Below, piece after piece: positions 12,858 to 25,674 of a stretch of 64,000 nucleotides of DNA. The notes under the pieces were generated by a model, which was not told where the DNA came from, searched no databases, and saw only the letters and a list, made by a program, of their open reading frames with translations. The stretch is from Aaosphaeria pasadenensis (taxonomy: Eukaryota; Ascomycota; Dothideomycetes; Pleosporales). The stretch covers positions 434,001 through 498,000 of the forward strand of contig JAKLMB010000019.1 in assembly GCA_022813625.1 (NCBI GenBank), given 5' to 3'. Positions within the stretch are counted from its first letter, which is position 1. Every line of letters begins with the position of its first letter. A program made the translations under genes and the position numbers.

Positions 12858-12935
12858 ATACCTAACCCACCTAACCCCCACCCGTCGCCAAACTCCGTCA
12901 CGTCCTGTCCTCCTCCCTTGCATTCCATTCTCAAA

Positions 12936-12960
12936 ACGACACGACACGACACGACACGAC
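12936..12960. repeat. (ACGAC)5 pentanucleotide microsatellite
   Basis: Five perfect copies of ACGAC occur in a C-rich non-coding stretch. A related ACGAG run is at 17391-17410. Confidence 0.9.
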
Positions 12961-15900
12961 ACGCAACGACAGGAGACGAATGTCGTGTAATCTCCTCTCG
13001 AAACTGCCCATCACATTCCGCCCGAAACGGGATATCGAAGCAACCCACGTGGTCCCTCACTCACAAGAAACGATGTGATTCGCCAAATCCGACGCGGGAT
13101 TGTAAAACTACGGAATGCGGGCTCATCGTTGATCGGAAGAGACGTACCGAAAAAGACCAGCTGGATCGGTTACGATGGGGATGGGGTGGGAGGAGGGGTG
13201 TGGATGTGTGTGCATGAGATGGATGGGTGCATGAGTTTTCGTTTGTGAAGCCCGCACGTATGTACGAGATGAAGGAAACCCGGTGGGGATGTTTTAGTTC
13301 TGGTTCTGGATTCGGGACGAGGGGTGTGGGCATCTCGGGATTTTCTTTTATGTGGTTATTTATTTACTTGTTTGTTTGTTTGTGATGGTGACGGTGACGG
13401 TTTAATGCGGTGATAGGTACGGAGTACATGCACGCATGTCTATGGGTTGGGGGGAGGTACAGTATCATGTCGGAATGTTTCTCTCACGCATGTGTGTGTG
13501 AGTACGGAGTGCGTTTTGTTTTCAAGGAATTATCTACATGTTTGTTCATACTATACTATACATGCGTAGCTTGTTACAGAGTAGAGGGGGCATGAAAGGA
13601 AGGAAACGGCATCTCTCTTTGTTTTGAACTGTTTGAAAGACAGAGAGAGTTCATGCCGAGCGGGAGTGTTGACTTAGCTGTGGCGCATATCCGGATGAAA
13701 CGATCGAGAAGATAGAAGAAAATGCCGTTGAAGAGAGAGGGATTGAAGTCGACGGAGAATTTATTTTGTTCATTCAGCGGCCAGCTATGAAACGAGGGAT
13801 TAAAGCGAAGCGCAGGAAAACGTGCAAGTAACGGAGATGGAAGAATGAGCACGTCGAAGTCCTCGGACAACACCACGTCTACAAACGACGCATTATTGAA
13901 ACAATACAAATACCGAGGTAGGCAAAGCATAATTACCTAGAGAGATGACAGGAAGGAACAAGAGAATACGAGTTAGCGTCACGAATCCACGATACATACG
14001 ATAAAAAGGACAAGGGTGGACAGAAAGAATGCCCTGTAGTAGACCGTAGTAGACCGTAGCTCCAAACGTGTAACAAAAGTCAAGATGGAAAGCCGGAACG
14101 CGTTGGCGCTGTGATTGGCCGGATGGAGGGTAAAGTGAGCATGAGGCATCACACCGCCAATGCTGTTCCATGCTGTCCATGTGACCTCTGACAAGGGTCT
14201 GTCGGTTCGGTTGGTGACTGTATCATCATATCATGGCATAGTGGCACAGTAGAAGTGGCAGTGAAGGGTTACTTGCGCTTGCCCAGTAATTCCCTTGTAC
14301 AAAGCGGAGTAACAAGTGGCAGTGGATGTGGCAGACCAGGGGGGAGGGGAAGGAGGCCAGGGGTTGGGTGAGGGTTAAAGTTAAACTGTAAAAATGGGGG
14401 TGGGTGGGTTGCTGCAGAAGAGCTTCAAAGGAAGGATTCGACCTCCAAGACGGAAAAAGGGACAGACACGACCAGAAGTAGATTGCGGGGAGGTTAGATC
14501 TGATTCGTGCGCCAGTCTGGTAATTTCTGGGTCTCATTATTTTCTTTCCCTTTCATTCCTTCAGGGGTTGGCTACAGCTGCCACAGCTGCCGCCTTGCAT
14601 GCTATTCGGTCAGAGCTGAGGAAACACGCACTGAGAAAAAGAAAGAAAAAGGCTTCCAGAAGCTGGGCCTGAAAAACGGCCGTCACGCGACGCTCCGTGC
14701 ATTGCATTGCAGAAGCCTGATCTGTTATGATACGGAGCAGGCGCACGACTGTTTGCTTTGACAGCGCAGCGAATAAAGAACGTGCAGCGAGGTGCAGGAC
14801 AACGTGAGGGTATTATCGGGTTTGTCGTACTGCATGCGTACAAGATACTTTGTTTGCATCGTATCGAATCGTATAGTACTCAGTATTGTCCGTCACCGCA
14901 TGGGTAGGTATTCATGCAGCACGGCATACCATTGGTGCGAAACAAAACACCAATCCACCGTGTGCTATGCCGCTCAGTCGTCTCTCAGACTCTAACATCC
15001 TTTCTGCGATAAGATGAGTAGTGGAGTGCGCACTATCGAGTGGGGAGGATAGGAGAGGAGGTAGCCCTACAGTGGATAGACTCACAATAGACGGGATACC
15101 ATCGCTAAAGCCTGCTGTCCCTGGCCATGGTTGGCTTTCGATTTGCGATAGCCCTTCTCCCCTACCTTTCTGTGAAACGTGCGTGAGCGCGTACCTCTTG
15201 TCCAGTATGAAGAAAGAGGGAGCCACAGGAAGACAGACAGTGCGGTGCACGGCTGGAGTGGATGGGATTGGATGGGATTGGATGGACGGATGGATGGAGG
15301 GATGGTGGCGGGCAGAAGTTTCAAGTAACAAGGGTGATCGACAGCGGGCCCTGGCTGATAACCCTAACCACACCGCCGGCGTCGGTTTGTTTCTGTGACG
15401 AAGCCGCCACGTGTAGTTAGGTAGATACTTGCTGAATTCTGACTCCTGACTGTACGTAGGGCGACGATGCAGCAGAAGGAACCTGAAGGACTACCTGAAT
15501 TACCATCGCCTTGCACATTCACCGTACAGTGATACCCAACCTAACCAAAGAGCCGCATCCAGCACCCCGGACTGACCTGTTCACCGTCAACCATCCGGTC
15601 AAACTGGCACGCACAATGAATTGCAGCCCCTCTGTCGGGATTGATGCGTCGCGCACTTTTCCTCTTCCTGGTGTGTGTGGAGCGAGAGGGCAACCCAAAT
15701 GACGATTCGCAGCAGTGCGATTCATTAGCCAGCAATGTGATCTGCTGTCGTGCTGCCCATCTATGACTGCGTCCAGAGATGGTACCCGACTTTCAATAGT
15801 CAATCCTGACCAAGCGGCGTACAACAGGTACGACGACGGCCATTCATTGCAAGCGAGGAGCGAAGGACGAAAAGATGACAACGCGGGATTGATAGTGAGA

Positions 15901-17390
15901 AACAAGGCTTTCAGACCGCTTTTCCGAGCATCGTTCTTCAACAATAGTGTTGGATTGTGTGTTACAGTACCGTACTCCGGTGTGCGCTTAGCACAGTAAA
16001 GTAAGGTTTGCTTGTTCAATACCAAGACGAGTCTTCCTTCTCGTACTCGTTTGTGTCGTTCGAAAATGAGTTGCGCCGGGTTACGGCACACACGCGAGCC
16101 GATGCAAATCAAACGAGATGCCCCAAGGAGGTTAAAGGCAACCTATAATTAACATAATCGTACTTGCTTGGTTCAAAATGTTCAGTGCTCTTGGTGCAGG
16201 AGGAGCAAGAGAAGGAGGAGTAGCTGCAAGCTACACTCACGGTATCCCCATGCATCATCTTTGTCACCATCCTCGTCCAAGTTTGTCTGTCTGTGACGCT
16301 CAGCCTTGCTTGCGAATGCCCTTGGAATCCTGTGTTCCGGATGGTACGGCATTGGCTGCTGGGCGCCACAGCACGACCTCTGGTTTCCTGTCTCATGTTG
16401 CAAGACCAGAGGGGACCATATGCACAGGATGAGGCCATTCAATAATTAACGCGACAATCAATTCAAATTTCGCCGCCGCTCCGACGCCTACCAGGGGTGG
16501 ATAGACAGAGAGAATACACAGTAAAACAGAATAGGAGAGAGAGTGCGCTTGGTAGGAAGGAATCGCGGCTAGGGTAGGCGGTGCAGGCTGTGCACATTAC
16601 TCAGCATTCAGTACAACTACGTATTGCCCGATAGGAAAAGTGAAGCTTCCAAAGAGGTGGGCGACATAACCCAGCAGAGATGGATGCGATTGTACAGAAT
16701 GCCGCAAATAGGTGAGACCCAGTTGCGCGGCGCACTCCAGATGAGGGCAGATGGGCGGCGAGGGGTTGGAGGGGAGGCCTGAAGTATGGCGTGTCGACCC
16801 TTGTACTGTAAGTGTGTCTGCCAGTATCTAAACTGTATCTGATAGTGAGTACTCTTGGTTGCCTTGTCGCCTGCTCGACTACCCGTCTGGTTTGCCTGGC
16901 CTTGTCTTTCTTGCGCTGTCTTGAGTTTGTGGGCGAGGCAGCCTGGTTGTGTGCCATTTCCCCCCTCGCATCGTCCCCGTTTTTTTGGCCGTTTTCCAGG
17001 TTTAAAAAACAAAGTGGGGAAGTTGTGGGAGGTGGCATTTCCCAAACGTCATCAGACAACGTTTCACCAAGCTGGCGTCCGTCTGCCGCAGAAGTTAGCA
17101 TCGACTAGTCAGGGAAGCCCCTCTCTCCGCACCGCCGGGTTTGACGGGTTCTCGAGAGCGAGGTTGTGGGCTATGGGATAGGCAGAGGCGGCCGGAGGAT
17201 CCGCGCGAATTGTCAGGCCATAGGGCGACAGACGGCGTGCGTTGGGATTGACGCGGGACCTGGGATGGCGGCACGTTAGGCACAAAGTAACGAAGCGTGC
17301 GCTGCTACTCGCAGGTGCACCCAGTAATTTCTGGATAGCCCTTATTACAATACCGTCATGGATTATGGCCAAACCGTCAAAGACGATAGG

Positions 17391-17410
17391 ACGAGACGAG
17401 ACGAGACGAA
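17391..17410. repeat. (ACGAG)3-ACGAA microsatellite
   Basis: Four adjacent pentamers, the last with one change, in non-coding sequence. Confidence 0.85.
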
Positions 17411-18061
17411 CCGCATCACATTGTCACAGACTTCTGGGCAGAGGAGTTGGATTCAGGATTGGTGACGAGACCGAGGCCGAAACCGGAATGGACGGATCAA
17501 GTTTCCAAGGGGAACAGCGAGAGAAACAGCTGTTTGGCCAGCAAAGTGATTCGGCGGCAAAAAGGCGGTGCGCAAACGGAATGTCGAAATGGGGGAATTG
17601 TGGACGACGATGATGATGACGGTGTTGCTGATGAGTATGATGATAGACATGATATGATGACGATGGAGGTGAATATGACTGTAATAATGATGGGAACCGA
17701 GGTATGCTGGCTTGTGATTGGTCGAACCAGGGATTGGCAGGGGTAAGTGACAGGGGTAGGGGTAGTGCTTCGGTGTTCGGCCAGGACGTGCCAGCGAGAC
17801 AGACAGACAGACAGACATACTCCTTCTTAGTGGATGGAAATGATGGAAGAGGTACGGAGTAGTGAAGAGTCACAACGACTGGTTGGAAGCTGTCGTGTCT
17901 GAGCGGCCTTTGAGCGTTCAACCCTTGAGCCTCGAGGACTTGACCCATGAGCCCAAGTGATGGGCGTGGGAGAGGGAGGGATGTAGTGGCTGAGTGGAAA
18001 TGATAGGATGAGATGGACTGCGAGTATACCTCTCCACTAATCACAATACCTCGCAACATTA

Positions 18062-18130
18062 CCTAGGATTAGGATTGCAACGGGATCAGGAATTTGGGAT
18101 TAGGAATTCTGGGATTGGGGATTAAGGGAA
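18062..18130. repeat. Degenerate GGGATTAGGAATT-type repeat
   Basis: Successive units such as GGATTAGGATT, GGGATTAGGAATT, GGGATTGGGGATTAAGGG run through about 70 bases without perfect periodicity. It looks like a decayed minisatellite in non-coding DNA. Confidence 0.6.
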
Positions 18131-18635
18131 TTGGGATGGGCCAAGCCAAGGATCTGGAGGCAAAACTGGAGAGCGAACACAAGCCACACAAGGCTCGGCG
18201 GCCGTTGTTGCAACCACACCTACTGTTACATACCTACAAGTACTGCTCTTATTACAAGGGAAAGCTAATTGTAACTGAGACCAGGATCAATCAAGGGAAA
18301 GAGAGCGAGGGATTGAGGATACGAGAAAGAAGAAAGAGAGAGAGCGGGCAGGGAAGAAGGCAAAAGTACTGCTCCATAAATAATAGCGATGTATTATCTA
18401 CGAGTTACAAGTCACAACCGACCAGGAGATATACTCTGAGAGTGACGGAAAGGAATCCAAGGATACCTGTACGACGTAACTGTCAGTTACCTTATTCTTG
18501 GTTATGGTCCTCCATCTCACTCATACTCATCATACTGTGAGGAATTCCCGTGCCCATCCTATCCGGAAATTCATACTGTGTGCTTTGCTGTGCCACAACA
18601 AGAATAGAATAGATAGAATAATCGCCCTTTTCAAC

Positions 18636-20536
18636 TACTCCGTACTCATTACTTGTTCTTCTCCTCCTCCTTCTCCTTCTCCATTCTATTCTTCTTTTTA
18701 ATCTTCGTTCCAAAGAACAGCAACTAATACGGCTACGACTACGGCTACTCCTATCTGGACCTAACTCATCTCAAATTCTCAATTTCACCTTTCCCGACGC
18801 TTACCGCTCGTAGGGGTAGGGTTGGTAGTTGTTTTGCGCCACGCTACTCGTACCATTCAACCGTCACTCCCCTTCATTCTCCCCTACCAGGTCTACCAGG
18901 TCTACCCAACCATTACCTTTCCTGGGCTACCTCAGTCCTCAAGGCTACCTAGGCTACTGGCTACTTAGTTAGTACAAGTACCTTTAATTCCTTACAAAGT
19001 ACCTTTGCCTTACCTACTGTGTATAGGTGTACGGGTTACTCACTGCTGGTATCGCCGCCGCCCAACACAAACCGTTGACCCTAAATAAACCATAAACCCC
19101 CCCCTACCTACCCTACTGCCCGCCTACTCGTACTATTGTACAGGACTATTCTGGAACTTGTACCATTTCAACAAGCTCATCCTTATTTTTTTTTCCCTTC
19201 TTTCTCTCCCCTCTTCCACTCTACCCTACCCTACCCTACAAGTACCTTTTTCTCTCTCTCTGTCTCCCCTTCTCCTCTTCATAGCTCAATTAGCTTACAC
19301 ACTAAGTCCTCCTACTCATCTTGCTCTCCCTCCTATCAAGGACACACCGCATCCTACCCTTAAACCTATCTATTTACCTACACCTCTCTCCTCTTTCTCC
19401 TCTCATACCTCACCTCGACCCAAAACCCAACTCACAACCTACAACACACAACACACAACCTCTCCACTACTCGCATACCTGCATATACAACGCGGCAACA
19501 AAAGTCGACTCACCGGTCCGTGGGTCAAAGGAGCACACGCTCGGCCAATTTCTCACGCTGCACAGCATCTGCACGCTGCTCCGTACTAGACTGCCATCTG
19601 CGTCTCTCTGCATTTGACTGCATTTGTCTCCATCTGCCGCTCCGTCCTTCGTCTGTCCGGAAACAGTCATTGACCCCCCACGCGCCTGTCCGCAACCCGA
19701 AAAAAGCTGCTGCTCTCTTTTTCCTGTCTCTTCCTTACCTACACAGTAGTAGTCGTACAGTATTTCCTACTATTGTGGCTGGGTTTATTGCTTTGCTTTG
19801 CTTTACTGCTATTATCCTCTTCTGGATCCTGCGACGACTCAAAAGGCTCCGCTCCGGAATTTGGCACCACCACCTACCTACCTTACCTGCACCACCACAC
19901 ACCGCACCGCACCGTACCGCGCACACCTCGCCTGCACCTCCGCCTCTCCACCACCACCACCCTGCCCTGTCAACACATACAGCACCTGTACACGCACACG
20001 CACACACACACACTCCTGCACCACCACCACCACCACCATAATCCGACCACCCCTGCCCCGTTGACACCTTGATTGCAGACGCACGCAATACTGCAGGCCA
20101 GGAAAAGCATTGAACCAGCTGACACCGTTCTCTTGCCTGCGACCCGTCACCCATCCTACCTCGCGCCCGCCGCGCTTGTCGCTCCCAATTAGTCCTAGTC
20201 CCGCAGAGAGCTATTGTCAGATTCACGATGCATCACTCCTAGAAAGACCGCCCCATTTCCTCTTCAGCCCGGCTCTTCACTACCGGCCTTTCACAATTCT
20301 TTTACAATTGCCCTCCTCTCTTGCCCTCATATACTACATCCATTCCTCTCTCCACCACCTCACTCTTCTATCCCCCGCCTGCCGCTTTCTTCCAAGTTTC
20401 AGTCTTTGAAATCATAAAGCTTCCCTTCCGGCAGGTACCATGACGAGTTAACCCGCGACTACCATTTTCTACACCCACAACAGAACCTATATTTAGGTAT
20501 CACTTCACCACTCGAATACCAAAGCCGACGTCCATC
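18636..20536 (+). promoter_or_regulatory. Pyrimidine-rich promoter/leader of the phospholipase C gene
   Basis: The + strand is strongly C+T-rich for almost 1.9 kb up to the PLC start, with CCCTA repeats near 19220-19240, long CT/CCT tracts and a CAC/CCA run near 20018-20038. Such tracts mark promoters and leaders of expressed fungal genes. A TACTCCGTA motif opens the region (18636-18644). A minimal upstream ORF, ATG plus two codons and TAA, lies at 20440-20451. The open frames here (for example 19520-20041) are by-products of composition. Confidence 0.55.
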
Positions 20537-23500
20537 ATGTCGACTTCCTTTTACTCCGCCACTTCCCTCACGGCCTCCCTCGACTACAATGGTGATACTA
20601 CCATCAAGGCCCGTCGACCCAGGATGCCTTCCCCACAGCCATCGTATGCGCGTGCTATCAACATACCTTCGCGCAACAGTCCAGCGTCCTCACCATTCTA
20701 CCACGAGTTCAATGGCTCCTCCTTACAGTCAACGCCAGAGGGAATGGTTCCCGTCTCACATTCCTCCCTCCCAATACCACCCGCAATGCACCTACCCGAA
20801 TCGTTGCTCTCGCCGCCGACCTCGACCCCACCGACTTCTTCCCCCTCGGCAATGTCAGAGGCCCTCAGCAAAGGCCCTGGATTGATACGGAGGGTCTCTC
20901 GCGGTGCCCAGAACATCCCCAATAAATTCCGGCGCAACGGCACCAATGTTCACCGTGACAGGAGCTCGGGACCAGTGATAATGCGCCGGCGAAGCGACAG
21001 CAGGACTGCGGCAGATGGTGCGTTGGATGTCTCGGATTTCGACCAGTATTTCGAAGAAGAGGAGGCCATTGAGGACTTTGGCGAACCCATCAATGCCCTT
21101 GGCATTTCTTCCACAAGTCTTCCGACCATTAGCTCAATCCCGGACTCCACCGTCACTGCCCCAAAGCGCAATTCCATACTGGAACAGGGCACTGTTCTCA
21201 TGAAGGCCACGAAGAAGAAGCAAAAGAGCATCACACTCCGCCTAGACCTTGAAAACGCAATGGTCTACTGGGACGAATCTCGTCCGTCGAAATGCTTCTA
21301 CATCGACGATGTCAAGGAAATTCGAACCGGCCTTGAGGCCAAGCACTACAGGGAGGAATGCAATCTTTCCGCTGGTCTCGAGCCTCTCTGGTTCACCATC
21401 ATCTATTCCGACGCATCGCGTTCCAAGGGCAGAATAAAGCAAATGCATTTGATCGCTCGCAGCCAGGAGATCGTCGAGCTGTGGACCCGCACACTTGATA
21501 CCGTCTCCCGCAATCGCATCAACATGATGGCTGGCCTCCTCGGCTCTGGAGAGAGGAGCGCTAAGCTTGTATGGCAACGCGAAATGAAAAAGAGATTCAA
21601 CGGGGTCGATCCTGTTGAGGAGAAGGCGTCGATGGATCTCCCCGGCATCATCGCTCTCTGCCGGAGTCTTCACATCAATTGCTCAGAAAACACCTTCCGC
21701 TACTATTTCGACAAGGCCGACAGCGACCAAACCGGCAGCCTGGATCAGTCCCAATTTTTGTATTTCGTGCGCCGACTGAAAGAGCGCAAGGATGTGAAGC
21801 ACGTCTACAAGCGCCTATTGCCAGAGGGCCATACCGAGATGGACAAAGATACTTTCTTCGCATTCTTGCAAGTAGAGCAAGGCATCAATGTTGATGCGGA
21901 TCTTGATCACTGGACAGCCGTATTTGAGAAGAGTGCTCGGTCTTCAAAGCCAAGGGCAACACCAACCGAGGGCGGCGAAGTTCCGCTTCCCTCGACCATG
22001 AATTTTCCCGCCTTCCAGTCATTTTTGACCTCACCAGCCAATTCCTGCTTCATACCTCGATCCGCCAATCTAAAGCATGACCGTCCTCTCAATGAATACT
22101 TTATTTCCAGCTCACACAATACGTATCTGCTAGGTCGCCAGGTCGTGGGCGAGTCAAGCACCGAAGCTTACATCACCGCTCTCCAGAAAGGATGCCGATG
22201 TGTGGAGGTCGATTGCTGGAACGGTCGCGATGGAAAGCCCATCGTCAGCCATGGGCGCACTTTCACTACCAGCATCTCTTTCCTCGACACAATCAAGGTC
22301 ATCAACGAGTACGCATTTTGCGAGTCCGACTACCCACTGATCATTTCGCTCGAGGTTCACTGCAACCCCGAGCAACAAGCCATCATGTCTGATATCATGA
22401 AAAAGGAATTCGGATCCAAGCTTGTTCTCGAACCACTGGACGACACTCAGACACTGCCTTCACCCGAGGAACTCAAGGGAAAGATCCTGATCAAGGTCAA
22501 GGCTGCAGCAGAGGAGCCCGAAAATCGCGCACTAAATGGCGAGCTTCCCATTCGTCGCCGCGACCGCAGCTTCAGTTCGCCATTCTTTCGCCCACAGCAG
22601 CTGAGTGATGCAGGCATTCCCAACTCACCCCTCATTTCCAGCCCACCATCGATGAGCCCACCCGATCGACCCGCGTTTTGGGGCACCCCTCGCACCTCTA
22701 CAACTTCCACCATTGGAACCATCCCGACTTCGGCTTTCATGAGCTCTGCAGAGGACAGTGACAGCCCCCACACCACGGAACCGGAAGACAAGAAGAAGAA
22801 GACCAAGTCGCAAACCAGCAAGATCACGCGAGTGCTCGGTGAGCTCGGCGTCTACACGAAGGGTGTCAAATTCACCAACTTCAAGAGCCTCGAAGCACAG
22901 TCGTACAATCACGTCTTCTCATTTGGCGAGCATACCTTCAATAAACTCATCAAGCCGGCCTCGCCGGATAAGCCTCACCTCGAAGAGCACAACAAAAGAG
23001 CGCTCATGCGGGTGTATCCTGGCTATGACCGTGTAACGTCCAGCAACTTCGAGCCACTCGGTTGCTGGCGGCGCGGTGTGCAGATGGCTGCGCTCAACTG
23101 GCAAACGTACGATCTTGGGCAACAACTCAACGAGGCTATGTTCTCTGGCGGTGACGATCGGACCGGCTATGTCCTGAAGCCTGCAGAGCTTCGCGCCGAA
23201 GAGCGGCCTACACCTCTAATCGGCAATAGGAAGCCTCCCAAGAGGGTTGTAAAATTCGCAGTCGAGATCATATCTGCCCAGCAACTGCCTCGCCCAAGGA
23301 GGATCGGTCCCGACGCCAATATTAACCCCTACATCGAGTTTGAGATGCATTGCGCCGAGGACATGGGCCGCAATGCCACTGGCGAGGGCGGTCAAGATGC
23401 ATCAGCTCGAAATGGCCTCTCAGGATTGGGTGAGCCAGTTCGCAAGCGAACACGTATCGTCAAGGGAAATGGTTACAATCCCGAATTCAATGACCGAATC

Positions 23501-23944
23501 TCCTTGAACCTGACCACTCGCTACCCTAGTCTTGTGTTCGTGCGATGGAGCGTATGGAACTCACGCGACGCTCAGAACCCGGAGCGGGCTCCCCTGGCCA
23601 CATTCACCGCCAAGCTCAGCAGTCTGCAGCAGGGGTATCGCCATCTTCCCCTATTCGACAGCAACGGCGAACAGTACCTTTTCTCAACACTGTTCTGCAA
23701 GATCGAAAAGGAGGAGCCTATGGAGCCTCTGCCAGCGACGATCCCCGAGTTTGTAGACTCTCGAAGGTCATCCATGGAATCGATGAATGCTTCACAAGAC
23801 CCGGCTGCCCCCCGCTCGAGCCGCAACTACCTCAAGCGGTTGGTCAGTCGCAAGAACAGCGGGAGTAAGCGAAGCAAGGACAAGGAAGAATGCACCATCT
23901 CATCCTCCACCACATCGATCAGTCGTAGCAGTACCTTCGACTAA
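20537..23944 (+). CDS. PLC1: Phosphoinositide-specific phospholipase C, delta type
   Basis: A single exon of 1135 aa. The enzyme cleaves PIP2 to inositol trisphosphate and diacylglycerol at the plasma membrane under Ca2+ control. Domains in order: disordered N-terminus (1-210), PH domain (about 215-325, ending in the ELWTRTLDTV helix), EF-hands (about 360-470, first loop DSDQTGSLD with Gln in place of the usual final Glu), catalytic X domain (about 510-655), linker (656-770), Y domain (about 773-890, GVKFTNFKSLEAQ to LKPAELR) and C2 domain (about 903-1055). Catalytic His are H527 (SSHNTYL) and H572 (VSHGRTF); the Ca2+ ligands N528, E557, D559 and E606 are present. The X/Y linker is long and carries a KKKKTK basic patch. 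The C-terminal tail after C2 is Ser/Lys-rich. All key residues are intact. The start is the first ATG of the frame. Confidence 0.98.
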   Translation: MSTSFYSATSLTASLDYNGDTTIKARRPRMPSPQPSYARAINIPSRNSPASSPFYHEFNGSSLQSTPEGMVPVSHSSLPIPPAMHLPESLLSPPTSTPPTSSPSAMSEALSKGPGLIRRVSRGAQNIPNKFRRNGTNVHRDRSSGPVIMRRRSDSRTAADGALDVSDFDQYFEEEEAIEDFGEPINALGISSTSLPTISSIPDSTVTAPKRNSILEQGTVLMKATKKKQKSITLRLDLENAMVYWDESRPSKCFYIDDVKEIRTGLEAKHYREECNLSAGLEPLWFTIIYSDASRSKGRIKQMHLIARSQEIVELWTRTLDTVSRNRINMMAGLLGSGERSAKLVWQREMKKRFNGVDPVEEKASMDLPGIIALCRSLHINCSENTFRYYFDKADSDQTGSLDQSQFLYFVRRLKERKDVKHVYKRLLPEGHTEMDKDTFFAFLQVEQGINVDADLDHWTAVFEKSARSSKPRATPTEGGEVPLPSTMNFPAFQSFLTSPANSCFIPRSANLKHDRPLNEYFISSSHNTYLLGRQVVGESSTEAYITALQKGCRCVEVDCWNGRDGKPIVSHGRTFTTSISFLDTIKVINEYAFCESDYPLIISLEVHCNPEQQAIMSDIMKKEFGSKLVLEPLDDTQTLPSPEELKGKILIKVKAAAEEPENRALNGELPIRRRDRSFSSPFFRPQQLSDAGIPNSPLISSPPSMSPPDRPAFWGTPRTSTTSTIGTIPTSAFMSSAEDSDSPHTTEPEDKKKKTKSQTSKITRVLGELGVYTKGVKFTNFKSLEAQSYNHVFSFGEHTFNKLIKPASPDKPHLEEHNKRALMRVYPGYDRVTSSNFEPLGCWRRGVQMAALNWQTYDLGQQLNEAMFSGGDDRTGYVLKPAELRAEERPTPLIGNRKPPKRVVKFAVEIISAQQLPRPRRIGPDANINPYIEFEMHCAEDMGRNATGEGGQDASARNGLSGLGEPVRKRTRIVKGNGYNPEFNDRISLNLTTRYPSLVFVRWSVWNSRDAQNPERAPLATFTAKLSSLQQGYRHLPLFDSNGEQYLFSTLFCKIEKEEPMEPLPATIPEFVDSRRSSMESMNASQDPAAPRSSRNYLKRLVSRKNSGSKRSKDKEECTISSSTTSISRSSTFD

Positions 23945-25616
23945 TTGTTTTCACCGCGCCAGCCAACAACATCTCGCGGAGTACCAACTTTTGCTCTTCT
24001 GCCTGCGTCACCAAAGCAGGGATACCCTTTCTTGTATCATATTTATTTTTCATTTCTTAGGCCCTTCTTCGGCTCGCATCTCACGGAGTTTCGGAATCAA
24101 GACATGCGAGGGACCATTTTTTACACTACATCACCACGCGCAACACGCCACATCGCGACTCACGCGGGAACGGCCATCACAATCCGTGCACCGCTTTGGG
24201 TCGAGAGACAGACCGTGCCACCAACTCCCACGCAGCACTGCCGATATATCCATTCGAAGCTGCCGAGGACGTATTTGCCGAGAGTAGGCAATTGACAAAG
24301 CAACGCACGTCACACCATCCGGAAAATCCGGTTTTCTTGTTCTCTTTTGTTTTGTCTTTGATGCATAGCAGCCCAATCGCTTCTTGTTTCATGCTCAAGG
24401 TCGCGAAATTATACCCAATCGGTTCCTTGCCGTCACTTTGTTCATTTTGGCGTTATTGTAGGAGGTTAAGAACAACCTCCCCCACACAAAAGATATAGGA
24501 CTGGGTGGGATATCACTTAGACTTGGCACAGCTTCAGCGCGCTCTTCTCCGTCCGGCCCAAAAAAGCCAATTTTCATTTGTCTCCTTTGTTATCTGCACC
24601 TTTCAGTACCCCTCACGATGCCACGACCTCTATTTATTCCCTTTTAGTATCGGCTATGCAGATTCCCTCGAAGGGCTGGCATTCGGTGGCCTCTGGGTTA
24701 TATCTATTGGGTGGCCATCTGTTCCTCAGTGCTTCAATTCTGTATCTGGCTGGTTTCAAACAATTTCGCTTCTACACCGTCCCACACGGGGGCTGGTACG
24801 TCCCGTTGGTGGCATATATGCAGGACATCTATTTTTCATTTTTCGATTTGGTGGCAGAATAGGCACAGCTCCTAGCCCATTTCAAAGGGTCGATGCATTA
24901 CCTGGCCGGGTACATCGACCTGGGAGAGTCTCACGAGGGAGATGAGGAGGAAATGTTACATCTCAGAACAATGAATACCTTTTCATCTTCTCATGTCAAT
25001 GAGTAAGATTCTTTCCACAACCAGACAATCATGCCTCCTGTCGCACAATGATCTTCTCAAACTCGATCGATCGATCACTTCGATGTATTGACAATTTAAA
25101 AAGGTCCCACGCACCTACGGACATGACCCACACACGCCTCTATCAAATCCATGATTTACCTCCCAAGCCATTGGTACTACCATGACAAGTGAGACTTCCA
25201 GCGATCTTCTCCCCAACCCAGTGATTGACGTCGCACACCCGTTCCGTTTCCGCCCGAGCGCATGTCCCTCTTGTGCCGATCGAGTTTTGAACGACCACCA
25301 CAGACAACAACCCACGCCATCCCGAACTCCCCGCAAAAAAGTGGCTGGGTGTGCCACTTAGCGGACAGCTTATCTGCACCGCACCTCATGCTCGGTGCTG
25401 CTCATTCTTTCTATTCTACGGAGTACTCGCACAACATCATCCAATATTGTCTTGTGCTGCGTGCGTGCACTTTCCCATCGTTACCAAAAAAAAATTGAAT
25501 ACTTTGCTGCTTTGGGTCTAACCCATCGAACGCATCATGCAGCAGCATCTTGCTTTTCTTTTTCCTTCCCCTCTCGAGCCGATACGGGGGACGGGAAGCC
25601 TTGCATGAGAAACTCA

Positions 25617-25638
25617 AGCTCGAGCTCGAGCTCGAGCT
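25617..25638. repeat. Self-complementary (AGCTCG)3-AGCT repeat
   Basis: Twenty-two bases form a perfect palindrome because the hexamer repeat is itself self-complementary. A CA run follows at 25655-25674. It could extrude as a hairpin. Confidence 0.9.
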
Positions 25639-25654
25639 CAGCCCCATGCATCCT

Positions 25655-25674
25655 ACACACACACACACACACAC
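25655..25674. repeat. (AC)10 dinucleotide microsatellite
   Basis: Ten perfect AC units in non-coding DNA, just downstream of the AGCTCG palindrome. Confidence 0.9.

Larger units (their letters stand above)
12858..18635. other. Gene-poor region with simple repeats
   Basis: About 5.8 kb without a supportable gene. The sequence switches from C-rich (to about 13000) to G-rich on the + strand (about 13100-14420). There are several short tandem repeats, and TACGGAGTA copies at 13418 and 17853. Longer open frames (for example 15519-16112, -, and 17424-18059, -) show no domains and arise from skewed composition. I see no transposase, reverse transcriptase or terminal repeats. Confidence 0.5.

Noticed and set aside
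15519..16112. 197-codon minus-strand open frame
   Set aside because: The translation has no recognisable family or composition of a real protein, and overlapping frames of similar length occur on both strands.
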